The notes under the pieces are model-generated. The model did no database searches. It had not been told where the DNA came from and worked only from the letters and a program-made list of their open reading frames with translations. This document shows, one piece after another, positions 1 through 6,487 of a stretch of 6,959 nt of DNA (its first letter is position 1; every line of letters begins with the position of its first letter). The DNA comes from an uncultured Caulobacterales bacterium (GTDB lineage Bacteria > Pseudomonadota > Alphaproteobacteria > Caulobacterales > Caulobacteraceae). The stretch lies in assembly GCA_903889785.1 (NCBI GenBank), contig CAISYT010000073.1, forward strand, positions 1-6,959, given 5' to 3'. Made by a program: the position numbers and the translations under genes.

Positions 1-5
1 AAGAC

Positions 6-181
6 GGCCAAAGACGGGTGCCCGACCCGCCGCAAAGGATCACAGGATGTAGCGACATGAGACGCGGCGCTCCTCCTCAAAAGCTCGAGGCGGCAACGCC
101 TCGACAGCCAAGGTCGTTCCGGCGCGAGGCGATGTCCAGCGTTGAACGTCTTGACCCGGCGCTGCACCCTATGCGACGGCC
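6..181 (+). ncRNA. Rod-like structured region upstream of tkt, possible 6S-type RNA
   Basis: No convincing protein is encoded before position 210, but nested complementary segments can be drawn by eye: 6-9 with 178-181, 16-21 (GGGTGC) with 164-169 (GCACCC), 52-58 with 132-140 (two bases bulged), 68-72 with 126-131 (one base bulged), and a perfect 8-bp stem 85-92 with 97-104 closed by a GCAA tetraloop. Between the second and third helices lies a large open bubble (22-51 and 141-163), and its 3' side can form a small hairpin. A long rod with a central bubble and about 175-190 nt of length is the general shape of 6S RNA, which in proteobacteria usually lies beside zapA. The 5' end may lie outside the window. 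Alternatives are an untranslated tkt leader with structure, or chance pairing in GC-rich DNA. No folding energy or covariation was computed. Confidence 0.25.
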
Positions 182-195
182 CGGGCTTGGTCCGC

Positions 196-200
196 AAGGA
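196..200 (+). promoter_or_regulatory. Ribosome binding site of tkt (AAGGA)
   Basis: AAGGA lies 9 bases before the ATG at 210. It is the best Shine-Dalgarno match near any in-frame start and places the start at 210 rather than at the earlier GTG (18) or ATG codons (57, 132) in the same open frame. Confidence 0.7.
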
Positions 201-209
201 ACGCCGACG

Positions 210-2183
210 ATGACCGCCAAACTCCAGTCCATGGCCAACGCTATCCGCGTGCTGTCGATAGACGCCGTGCACAAAGCCAAGTCCGGCCACCAGGGCATGC
301 CAATGGGTATGGCCGATGTCGCCACCGTGCTGTGGACCAAGGCGATGAAGTACGATGCCAGCTGTCCTGACTGGGCCGATCGTGACCGTTTCGTGCTATC
401 GGCCGGGCACGGCTCGATGCTGATCTATGCCCTGCTGCAACTGACCGGCTTTAAGGCCATGACGATGAAGCAGATCGAGGACTTCCGTCAGTGGGGGTCG
501 CTGACCCCCGGCCATCCGGAATACGGCCACACCCCGGGCGTGGAGACAACGACCGGCCCACTGGGTCAGGGCTTGGCCACCAGCATCGGCATGGCCATGG
601 CCGAACGCCACCTGGCGGCGCGGTTCGGCGACGACCTGGTCGACCACCACACCTGGGTTATCGCCGGCGACGGCTGCTTGATGGAAGGCGTCAGCCACGA
701 GGCGATCAGCCTGGCTGGGCGGCTGAGGCTCAACAAGTTGACCGTGCTGTTCGACGACAACAACACCACGATCGACGGCCAGGCCACAATCGCCGAGACC
801 GGCGACCAGATGGCGCGGTTCAAGGCCGCCGGCTGGGCAGTGAAACACATCGACGGCCATAACTTCAACCAGATCGCCGCTGCCCTGCGCTGGGCCAAGC
901 GCCAGGCCAAGCCAAGCTTCATCGCCTGCAAGACCCTGATCTCTAAGGGCGGCGGGCCAAAGGAAGGCGACCCGCATAGCCACGGCTACACCCTGTTCGA
1001 CGACGAGATCAAAGCCGCGCGCGAGGCCATGGGCTGGACCCACGGCCCATTCCAGATTCCGGCGGAAATTGCCGCGCCCTGGAAATCTGCCGGCCGCCGG
1101 GGCGCCAAGGTCCGTAAGGCGTGGGAAGCCAAGCTGAAGACCTCGCCCCATGCAGCAGACTTCACCCGCGCCATGAAGGGTCAACTGCCTGCCGGTGCCT
1201 ATGACCGCATCGACGCCTATATCGCAGAAGCTGCCAAGACCGGTGTCGCCAACGCCACCCGCGTGCATTCCGGCGCGGCACTGGACCAGCTGATACCGGC
1301 CATCCCGGAAATGATCGGCGGCAGCGCCGACCTCACCGGATCGAACAATACCTTTGTGAAGGGGATGAAGGCTTTCGACGCCCCGGACTATACCGGCCGC
1401 TATGTGCACTATGGCGTGCGCGAGTTCGGCATGGCGGCAGCGATGAACGGTATGGCCCTGCACGGCGGGATCATTCCGTACAGCGGCACCTTCATGGCGT
1501 TTGCCGACTACAGCCGCCCCGCGATCCGGCTAGGCGCGCTGATGGGCGTGCGCGTGATCCATGTGATGACCCACGACTCGATTGGTCTGGGCGAAGACGG
1601 CCCAACGCACCAACCGGTGGAACATTTGGCCTCCCTGCGGGCCATGCCAAATTTGCTGGTGCTGCGTCCGGCCGACGCGGTGGAAGCGGCGGAATGTTGG
1701 AAGATCGCGTTGGATTCGGTCAGTGCCCCCTCGGTGATGGCCCTGTCGCGGCAGAAAACGCCTGCGGCGCGGCGCGTGCCGACGGCGGAAAACCTGTCGG
1801 CGCGCGGGGCCTATGAGATCGCTGCGGCGAACGGCGCGGCCCTGGTGACGATCTTCTCGTCCGGCACCGAACTAGGCATCGCCATGGGGGCACGCGACCT
1901 GCTGCAGGCCAAGGGTGTGCCGACCCGGGTGGTCTCGACGCCGTGTTGGGACCTGTTTGACAAGCAGAGTGCAGCCTATCGCGCCTCGACCATCGGCAAC
2001 GCCAAGGTGCGGGTGGCCGTCGAGGCCGGGGTGAAGTTGGGTTGGGAACGGTTCATTGGCGAGGACGGCGTCTTTGTCGGCATGACCGGCTTTGGCGCGA
2101 GTGCGCCCTATGAGCGGCTCTACGGGGAATTCGGGATCACCGCCGAAGCGACGGCAGCGGCCGCAGAGAAGGCGCTCGCTTAG
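210..2183 (+). CDS. tkt: Transketolase
   Basis: Thiamine-diphosphate enzyme that moves two-carbon ketol units between sugar phosphates in the non-oxidative pentose phosphate pathway (and Calvin cycle where present); cytoplasmic, normally a homodimer. The start at 210 gives 657 residues, the normal family length. Visible landmarks: H27 in SGHQGMPMG, H67 in SAGHGSML, G116-G121 (GPLGQG), the ThDP/metal motif beginning GDG (153-155) and ending at N184 in DDNNTTIDG, H258 in HSHG, the catalytic glutamate E405 in GVREFGMAAAMNG, and THDSIGLGEDGPTHQP ending around H467. All three domains (PP, Pyr, C-terminal) are present. The frame stays open upstream to the window edge, but those residues are rich in Pro and Arg, lack family similarity, and precede the good ribosome binding site. 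Slight oddities: SGHQG where SGHPG is more usual, and GYTLF after SHG where GAPLG is common. Downstream comes a convergent glycan gene, not gap or pgk. Confidence 0.97.
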   Translation: MTAKLQSMANAIRVLSIDAVHKAKSGHQGMPMGMADVATVLWTKAMKYDASCPDWADRDRFVLSAGHGSMLIYALLQLTGFKAMTMKQIEDFRQWGSLTPGHPEYGHTPGVETTTGPLGQGLATSIGMAMAERHLAARFGDDLVDHHTWVIAGDGCLMEGVSHEAISLAGRLRLNKLTVLFDDNNTTIDGQATIAETGDQMARFKAAGWAVKHIDGHNFNQIAAALRWAKRQAKPSFIACKTLISKGGGPKEGDPHSHGYTLFDDEIKAAREAMGWTHGPFQIPAEIAAPWKSAGRRGAKVRKAWEAKLKTSPHAADFTRAMKGQLPAGAYDRIDAYIAEAAKTGVANATRVHSGAALDQLIPAIPEMIGGSADLTGSNNTFVKGMKAFDAPDYTGRYVHYGVREFGMAAAMNGMALHGGIIPYSGTFMAFADYSRPAIRLGALMGVRVIHVMTHDSIGLGEDGPTHQPVEHLASLRAMPNLLVLRPADAVEAAECWKIALDSVSAPSVMALSRQKTPAARRVPTAENLSARGAYEIAAANGAALVTIFSSGTELGIAMGARDLLQAKGVPTRVVSTPCWDLFDKQSAAYRASTIGNAKVRVAVEAGVKLGWERFIGEDGVFVGMTGFGASAPYERLYGEFGITAEATAAAAEKALA

Positions 2184-2195
2184 ACGACTTAGCGG

Positions 2196-2208
2196 CCCCA
2201 GCGTGGGG
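2196..2208. terminator. Short hairpin in the convergent tkt/GT gap
   Basis: CCCCA (2196-2200), loop GCG, TGGGG (2204-2208) forms a 5-bp stem in the 37-bp gap between the stop of tkt and the stop of the reverse-strand gene. Its position between convergent genes suits a bidirectional terminator. There is no T-run on either strand, so Rho-independent activity is doubtful. Confidence 0.3.
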
Positions 2209-2220
2209 TGACCGTGGACG

Positions 2221-2820
2221 CTAGCGGTCGCGGGGCAATTCCAGCCCCATCGGCGCTTGTCTGACAATCGTCACGCCGTCGAACAGCCCCGGTGCCAGGT
2301 CGAGCCAACGCTGCTCGGCGTAACCCGGGGGCGCGATATCGGCTGGATAGTTCCCCACCCGGTCGGCCCACCAAGCGGCAAGGGCCGGTCCCGCCCCTGT
2401 GGTGCGCACAGCCAGAAAGGCGAGGTTGAAGGTGCCGCTGCGGGCGATCTGCAGGTCGTGTTCGATAACGGCCTGACGGTCGGCCGAGGGCGTATCCATG
2501 CGCGCCAAAAGCAGGATGTCCGCACCTTCCAGATGCGCCAGTAGCGGATCGAGCGCTGCGGTGACAACGGCGTGCGAATCTATATGGACCACGATCCCGA
2601 CAGCGGCTTGGCGGCAGGCCTGGTGCATAAACGATACCCGATCTCCGGCGACAATTTCGAACCCAGCGTCTTTTTCGGCCGGCGGGTCGGTGTCTTCGAT
2701 CACGGCCACATAGCGCCAGTCCGGGTGAAACCGGCGCAGGGCGTCAAACACGGCTGCGGCCTTGCCAAGGTCTTCCCAGGGCAGGGCTGTGTAGCAGAGT
2801 ACGGGCGTGAACTTACTCAA
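2221..2820 (-). CDS. Short, degenerate glycosyltransferase-like protein (paralogue of 5438-6487)
   Basis: 199 residues, read from a TTG start at 2820. No better start exists: the frame is closed by a stop about 35 bases upstream, and I see no clear Shine-Dalgarno. It matches the GT at 5438-6487 along its length: LRRFHPDW against LRRHHPDW, TFNLAFLAVR against IYNLGFVAIR, LAAWWADR against FAAWWAQR, and EQRWLDLAPGLFDGVTIVR against DQRWCDQVPVLFDRVSILR. Three differences suggest lost or altered activity. About 33 residues are missing around the segment holding DVVEMCTAVKG in the paralogue. The DxD sugar-nucleotide/metal motif (D109-P-D111) has become D81-S-H83. The protein also ends where the paralogue continues for about 120 residues, including PLRFWHFTK. 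The frame has no internal stop, so it may be a remnant still under expression, a short family variant, or an early pseudogene. It is convergent with tkt and divergent from the sulfotransferase operon. Confidence 0.7.
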   Translation of the reverse strand: MSKFTPVLCYTALPWEDLGKAAAVFDALRRFHPDWRYVAVIEDTDPPAEKDAGFEIVAGDRVSFMHQACRQAAVGIVVHIDSHAVVTAALDPLLAHLEGADILLLARMDTPSADRQAVIEHDLQIARSGTFNLAFLAVRTTGAGPALAAWWADRVGNYPADIAPPGYAEQRWLDLAPGLFDGVTIVRQAPMGLELPRDR

Positions 2821-2833
2821 GCGGGACTCAAAC

Positions 2834-2860
2834 TTGGCAGGAGAGGGGTCAGGCTATAGA
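2834..2860 (+). promoter_or_regulatory. Possible promoter of the sulfotransferase/GT operon
   Basis: TTGGCA (2834-2839) differs from the -35 consensus at one base, and TATAGA (2855-2860) resembles a -10 box. The spacer is 15 bp, shorter than the preferred 17. A transcript would start near 2867, about 48 bases before the GTG at 2915. A small dyad AGACC-A-GGTCT (2858-2868) overlaps the -10 end and start site and could be an operator. Found by eye only; alphaproteobacterial promoters are variable. Confidence 0.25.
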
Positions 2861-2876
2861 CCAGGTCTCAGGAACT

Positions 2877-2893
2877 GGCGAGCGAGGCTCGCC
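2877..2893 (+). other. Leader hairpin before the sulfotransferase
   Basis: GGCGAGC (2877-2883), loop GAG, GCTCGCC (2887-2893) is a perfect GC-rich 7-bp stem with a 3-base loop. It lies between the possible promoter and the ribosome binding site at 2899-2905. It would occlude the GAGG in front of the alternative GTG start at 2894 while leaving the site for GTG 2915 free. It has no T-run, so a simple terminator is unlikely. Confidence 0.4.
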
Positions 2894-2898
2894 GTGTC

Positions 2899-2905
2899 GA
2901 GGGGG
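2899..2905 (+). promoter_or_regulatory. Ribosome binding site of the sulfotransferase (GAGGGGG)
   Basis: GAGGGGG ends 9 bases before GTG 2915. This favours 2915 over in-frame GTG codons at 2894 and 2807, because the P-loop motif that opens this family begins only 8 residues after 2915. Confidence 0.55.
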
Positions 2906-2914
2906 CGTTGCACG

Positions 2915-3862
2915 GTGAAGCCGGTCTATCTGGTGCTGGGCATGCACCGCTCGGGCACCTCGGCGGTCACGCGCCTGCTGGCCTTGGCGGGCTGTGGGCT
3001 GCCCAAAGACCTGGTTCCGGCTGACGATCAGAATGCCCGTGGCTATTTTGAGCCCTGGCGGGTGGCTGTGTTCAACAGTGAGCGCCTGCGCGCCGCCGGT
3101 GGGGCCTGGGATGATCCTTTTGGGTTTCCCTATCGTCCCCTGCCCGACGACGAAACCTGGCGGGCGCAGGCGGCGACACTGCTGACAGAACAGTTCGACC
3201 TCGAGTCCGCGCCCTTGCTGAAGGACCCGCGGCTGGCGTTGCTGATGCCACTTTGGCGGCCAGTCTTCGAGGGCGCGGGGCTCTCGCCGCTGTGCGTGAT
3301 CCCGGTGCGCCATCCGCTGGACGTGGCACGGTCGCTACAAACCCGCGATGGCTTTGTGGGCGAGAAATCCATCCTGCTTTGGTGCGCCTATATGCTGGCC
3401 GCCGAGGCCTACAGCCGCGATTTGCCGCGGGTGTTCGTGTCGTACGACGCCCTGCTCACCGATTGGCGCACACAGGCGGCGCGCATTGAAATTGCCCATG
3501 GCCGCGCCCTGCCCGGGTTTAATGATACCGCCGCGCGCGCGATCGACGCCTTTCTCACGCCGGAACTGCGCCATCATCAGGCGAAAATGGACCTGGGCGC
3601 ATCGCAGGTCGGTGCCCTCGCCGCCTCGCTTTTGGACTGGCTGATGGCCGCCGCCCGCGACGCCGCGCCAAGTCATGTGGCGATGGACGCGGCCGCACTG
3701 GCCCTGAAGGCCATGCAGGACAGGTTCGGCGCTCTGGTCTCGCCCTTGACCCGCGATCTCGATCAGTCACGCGCGGACTTGCTTTACACCCGCCAATTGC
3801 TGGATCTCGAACGCGCCGACCTTCGGGCGCAGATCGAGGCGCTCAAAGCCAATGCACGATAG
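2915..3862 (+). CDS. Sulfotransferase family protein with coiled-coil tail
   Basis: Predicted PAPS-dependent sulfotransferase of the P-loop superfamily, moving a sulfuryl group from PAPS to a hydroxyl or amine, here probably on a glycan (inference from neighbours). From GTG 2915 it has 315 residues. The 5'-phosphosulfate loop is LVLGMHRSGTSAVT (G9-S16), followed by NARGYFEP, typical of this bacterial subfamily. LLKDPRLALLMPLW precedes the central strand. The 3'-phosphate site is VRHPLDVARSL with R132 and S140, and RVFVSYDALLTDWR follows. The last 50 or so residues are charged and heptad-like (RDLDQSRADLLYTRQLLDLERADLRAQ is the core, broken here only by the reading), suggesting a coiled-coil tail that may hold a partner. 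No signal peptide or membrane segment, so cytoplasmic. First gene of the run; its end overlaps the next gene by 11 bases. The exact start is less sure than the family. Confidence 0.88.
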   Translation: MKPVYLVLGMHRSGTSAVTRLLALAGCGLPKDLVPADDQNARGYFEPWRVAVFNSERLRAAGGAWDDPFGFPYRPLPDDETWRAQAATLLTEQFDLESAPLLKDPRLALLMPLWRPVFEGAGLSPLCVIPVRHPLDVARSLQTRDGFVGEKSILLWCAYMLAAEAYSRDLPRVFVSYDALLTDWRTQAARIEIAHGRALPGFNDTAARAIDAFLTPELRHHQAKMDLGASQVGALAASLLDWLMAAARDAAPSHVAMDAAALALKAMQDRFGALVSPLTRDLDQSRADLLYTRQLLDLERADLRAQIEALKANAR

Positions 3863-5441
3863 CGACGTCAAGGATGAAGACCGCGCCTTGGCGGCGACGG
3901 CGTTCGACGCCGAATTCTACCTGGCGCGCAATCCGGACGTGGCCGAGGCCGGCATGGATGCGCTGGAGCATTTTCTGTCCGGCGGCTGGCGAGAGAACCG
4001 CGACCCGTCGCGCAAGTTCTCAATCGCCTCCTATCTAGATCTGAACGAGGATGTGGCGCGGTCGGGGGTCAATCCTCTTCTGCACTACCTGGCGTTCGGC
4101 CGCGCCGAGAACCGGCTTGTTCGGCTAGATCTGGGCTTCCGCTACGACGTCCTCAGAAACGCGCCCACCCTGGAAGCGCGGCTGGAAACGGGCCGTCCGC
4201 ACGACATCGCGGGCGAGCCTATGGAGGGCTTAGCCGCGGCATTTGCTCTGCTGGGCCAGAGTCTCTTTATAACCGTCAGTCACGATGCCTATGTCGATAG
4301 CGTTGGCGGGGTGCAACTTTGCCTCAAGCGCGAGGCGGCAGCCCTGGTGGAGGGCGGATGGTCGCATTTACATCTTTACCCGGCGGTGCCCTCGCCGGTG
4401 TCAGATTTCGAGACGCTCGATCCAGTCATGGGTGTGGTGATCGATGGCCAAACGTGCGGTCTGTTCGAGGCCTCAAAGATTGCCACCGCGATCCTGGCGG
4501 TGCAGAAGGCCCAGCCTTTTAAAACCCTCGGCTTCGCTATTCACAGCCTGCTCGGCCACTCTATCCCGTCAGTCTCGACGGTGCTCGCCAGCGCTGGCGC
4601 AACAGCCGGGTTCCTCTGGCTGCACGATCAGGCCAGCCTCTGCGCCTCCTATACTCTGCTGCGAAATGACGTAGCGTTCTGCGGGGCACCTGCGATCGAT
4701 AGCCAAGCCTGTTCGATCTGCGTTTATGGCCTGCGCCGGCGCGTGCAAGTGGCCGACCACATGGCCTTCTTCGAACAGTTCGCTGTCACGGTGCTGGCCC
4801 CATCACAAGCGCAGCTCGACCTCTGGCTGGCCTCCAGCGCCTATCCTGCGGCGGCCGTCCATGTTCACCCTCACGCCGTGATGAACCCCCGTTCCGGCAC
4901 GGCTGTCCTGGCACCCGACGGCCCGCTGCGGGTCGCATTCCTGGGCTTTCCGGCCAATCACAAGGGATGGCCGATCTTCGCGGCCCTGGCGGCACAGTTC
5001 GCGGACGATCCACGCTACCACTTCCTACACCTGGGCAAGCAGGGCGACGAACCGCCAGCCATCGACTTTATCGCGGTCGATCCCCCCAATGACATTGGGG
5101 ATCAGATGACGAATGCCATGGTCCAGGCCGTTGAGGCTGCCGGCGTCGATGTAGCCCTGATCTTGTCGATCTGCCCGGAGACATTCTGCTTCACCGCCCA
5201 TGAGGCCGTTGCGGCCGGGGCGGCGGTGGTGGCCTTCGCCGATTCGGGGGCCGTGGCCCGGTTTGCGGCCCAGCCGGGGCGCGGGCAGGTGATTTCCAGT
5301 GAGCCCGAACTGACGGCACTATTTGCAACGGGCGAGATCATTGCCCTGTCCCGCGCTGCGCGAAATCCGCCCCTGTTCGACCTTCACTACAGCCAAATGA
5401 CGGCGGACTTCATCGATTTAACCGTCGGGGCAATTCCATGA
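3852..5441 (+). CDS. GT-B glycosyltransferase (GT4-like) with N-terminal YLxxNPDV repeats
   Basis: 529 residues; the ATG lies inside the end of the sulfotransferase gene, so translation is probably coupled. Residues 18-88 hold two copies of a repeat I know from the N-termini of alphaproteobacterial glycan enzymes: FDAEFYLARNPDVAEAG then EHFLSGGWRENRDPS, and SYLDLNEDVARSGVNPL then HYLAFGRAENR. The catalytic part looks like a GT-B fold: SVGGVQ (G152-Q155) is the glycine loop of the acceptor domain, LRVAFLGFPANHKGW (about 359-373) opens the nucleotide-sugar domain, and PETFCFTAHEAVAAG contains the E-x7-E pair E443/E451 of retaining GT4-type enzymes. Between the domains four cysteines (C264, C277, C287, C290) cluster in LCASYTLL, FCGAP and ACSICVYG, possibly a metal site. 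No membrane segment is seen, so it probably works in the cytoplasm on a glycan under assembly. Donor and acceptor cannot be told. Confidence 0.85.
   Translation: MHDSDVKDEDRALAATAFDAEFYLARNPDVAEAGMDALEHFLSGGWRENRDPSRKFSIASYLDLNEDVARSGVNPLLHYLAFGRAENRLVRLDLGFRYDVLRNAPTLEARLETGRPHDIAGEPMEGLAAAFALLGQSLFITVSHDAYVDSVGGVQLCLKREAAALVEGGWSHLHLYPAVPSPVSDFETLDPVMGVVIDGQTCGLFEASKIATAILAVQKAQPFKTLGFAIHSLLGHSIPSVSTVLASAGATAGFLWLHDQASLCASYTLLRNDVAFCGAPAIDSQACSICVYGLRRRVQVADHMAFFEQFAVTVLAPSQAQLDLWLASSAYPAAAVHVHPHAVMNPRSGTAVLAPDGPLRVAFLGFPANHKGWPIFAALAAQFADDPRYHFLHLGKQGDEPPAIDFIAVDPPNDIGDQMTNAMVQAVEAAGVDVALILSICPETFCFTAHEAVAAGAAVVAFADSGAVARFAAQPGRGQVISSEPELTALFATGEIIALSRAARNPPLFDLHYSQMTADFIDLTVGAIP
5079..5103. 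repeat. Strong inverted repeat inside the GT-B gene
   Basis: CCCCAAT (5084-5090), loop GAC, ATTGGGG (5094-5100) is a perfect 7-bp stem, extended by GAT (5079-5081) with ATC (5101-5103) across two bulged C residues. It lies in coding sequence (DPPNDIGDQ) between the glycine loop and the E-x7-E motif. A chance product of codon choice is quite possible. Confidence 0.6.
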
Positions 5442-6487
5442 CGGTGCTTTGCTGGAGCAGTTTCACCTTTTCCTACCTGGATCGCGCGCGGGTGTTGTTC
5501 GAAAGCCTGCGCAGGCATCACCCTGACTGGACGCTGGTGGCCCTGATCAGCGACGAGCCACCGCCGGGGGCAGATTTTGACCCTGCGAACGAACCCTTCG
5601 ACCGGGTGGTCTGGGCAACGGATTTAGGGATCGCCGACTACGAGTCCTTCCTCTTTCAGCATGACGTGGTCGAGATGTGCACGGCTGTGAAGGGACCGTT
5701 CCTAGATAGGCTGAGCCGCGATCCTGATTTTGCCGGCGGCGCGGAAATCGCCGTCTATCTCGATCCCGATACCGCTGTGTTCGCCCCGCTGGATGCGGTT
5801 ATCGCGCGGTTGCAGAATTTCGATATCGTCCTTACCCCTCACCTGGCGGCGCCGGAGCTGGAGGAGGCAGGCGTGCTGGACAATGAAATGTCCGCCCTCC
5901 GCACCGGAATATACAATCTCGGTTTTGTCGCGATCCGCCTGGGTTGCGAGGGCGCACGCTTCGCGGCCTGGTGGGCCCAGCGTCTGCTGGACTTCTGTTT
6001 TGACGATATTCCGCAGGGGCTGTTCACCGACCAACGTTGGTGTGATCAGGTTCCGGTGCTGTTCGATCGTGTATCGATCCTGCGTGATCCGGGCTTTAAC
6101 GTCGCCAGCTGGAATATTAGCCGGCGGCCTGTGGCCATCGGGCTTGACGGTACGATCACCGCAGGCGGATCGCCTTTGCGATTCTGGCATTTCACCAAGT
6201 TGGGCGTCTTGGGCGAAGCCATGACCCGGCGTTACGCCCGCGATAACTTTCCGGTCTATGAAATCTGGAACTGGTATCGCCGCGAGATCGAGCGCCATCA
6301 GGAGGGCGTGCCGTCCGGGTGGTGGGCACACGGCACCTATGCCGATGGCCGGCCCATTCCCAAGCAGCACCGCCGACACTATCGCGATAGCGCTGAGCTG
6401 CGGCAGCGTTTCCCAAGGCCCTTCGCCAGCGGCGCCGATAGCCTGTCGGCCTATCTCGACGCTCTGACGCCTGGAGCCGTCGCATGA
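5438..6487 (+). CDS. GT-A-like glycosyltransferase (nucleotide-diphospho-sugar transferase fold)
   Basis: 349 residues, beginning at an ATGA overlap with the previous gene (coupled translation). The N-terminus VLCWSSFTFSYLDRARVLF and LRRHHPDW is the first strand/helix of the fold. DVVEMCTAVKG (76-86) is the family's conserved helix, and AVYLDPDTAVF carries the DxD motif (D109, D111) that binds metal and sugar nucleotide. TGIYNLGFVAI (156-166), FTDQRWCDQVP (196-206), DPGFNVASWN (217-226) and PLRFWHFTK (246-254) follow in the order usual for this family. The tail YADGRPIPKQHRRHYRD and RFPRPF (about 300-330) matches a segment that in larger glycan enzymes links this domain to others; here the protein stops. 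Probably adds a sugar to the same surface glycan as its neighbours (inference). It is the intact paralogue of the reverse-strand gene at 2221-2820. Donor sugar unknown. Confidence 0.87.
   Translation: MTVLCWSSFTFSYLDRARVLFESLRRHHPDWTLVALISDEPPPGADFDPANEPFDRVVWATDLGIADYESFLFQHDVVEMCTAVKGPFLDRLSRDPDFAGGAEIAVYLDPDTAVFAPLDAVIARLQNFDIVLTPHLAAPELEEAGVLDNEMSALRTGIYNLGFVAIRLGCEGARFAAWWAQRLLDFCFDDIPQGLFTDQRWCDQVPVLFDRVSILRDPGFNVASWNISRRPVAIGLDGTITAGGSPLRFWHFTKLGVLGEAMTRRYARDNFPVYEIWNWYRREIERHQEGVPSGWWAHGTYADGRPIPKQHRRHYRDSAELRQRFPRPFASGADSLSAYLDALTPGAVA

Noticed and set aside
142..175. Possible tkt promoter using TTGAAC (142) or TTGACC (151) with TATGCG (170)
   Set aside because: The spacers would be 22 and 13 bp, both poor, and the hexamers lie inside the structured region. 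Not strong enough to list.
18..209. In-frame 64-codon N-terminal extension of transketolase from GTG 18
   Set aside because: It is Pro/Arg-rich without family similarity, would make the enzyme longer than usual, overlaps a strongly structured region, and the ATG at 210 has AAGGA at a good distance.
396..1463. Long open frame on the reverse strand (355 codons) opposite tkt
   Set aside because: It lies wholly within a conserved gene, has low-complexity His/Gly/Ala/Val-rich composition with no recognisable motif, and is the usual shadow frame of GC-rich coding DNA.
2257..2859. Forward-strand frames at 2257-2544 and 2572-2859
   Set aside because: They lie opposite the reverse-strand GT-like gene, whose protein shows clear homology to the GT at 5438-6487. 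The forward products match nothing I recognise.
2807..2914. Upstream start (GTG 2807 or GTG 2894) for the sulfotransferase
   Set aside because: GTG 2807 would overlap the start of the divergent gene and add residues not seen in the family. GTG 2894 remains possible but sits at the base of a hairpin. GTG 2915 has the better ribosome binding site and sits at the natural start before the P-loop.
5702..6379. Reverse-strand frame of 225 codons opposite the GT-A-like gene
   Set aside because: Shadow of a gene with intact DxD and family motifs; no ribosome binding site or recognisable domain.
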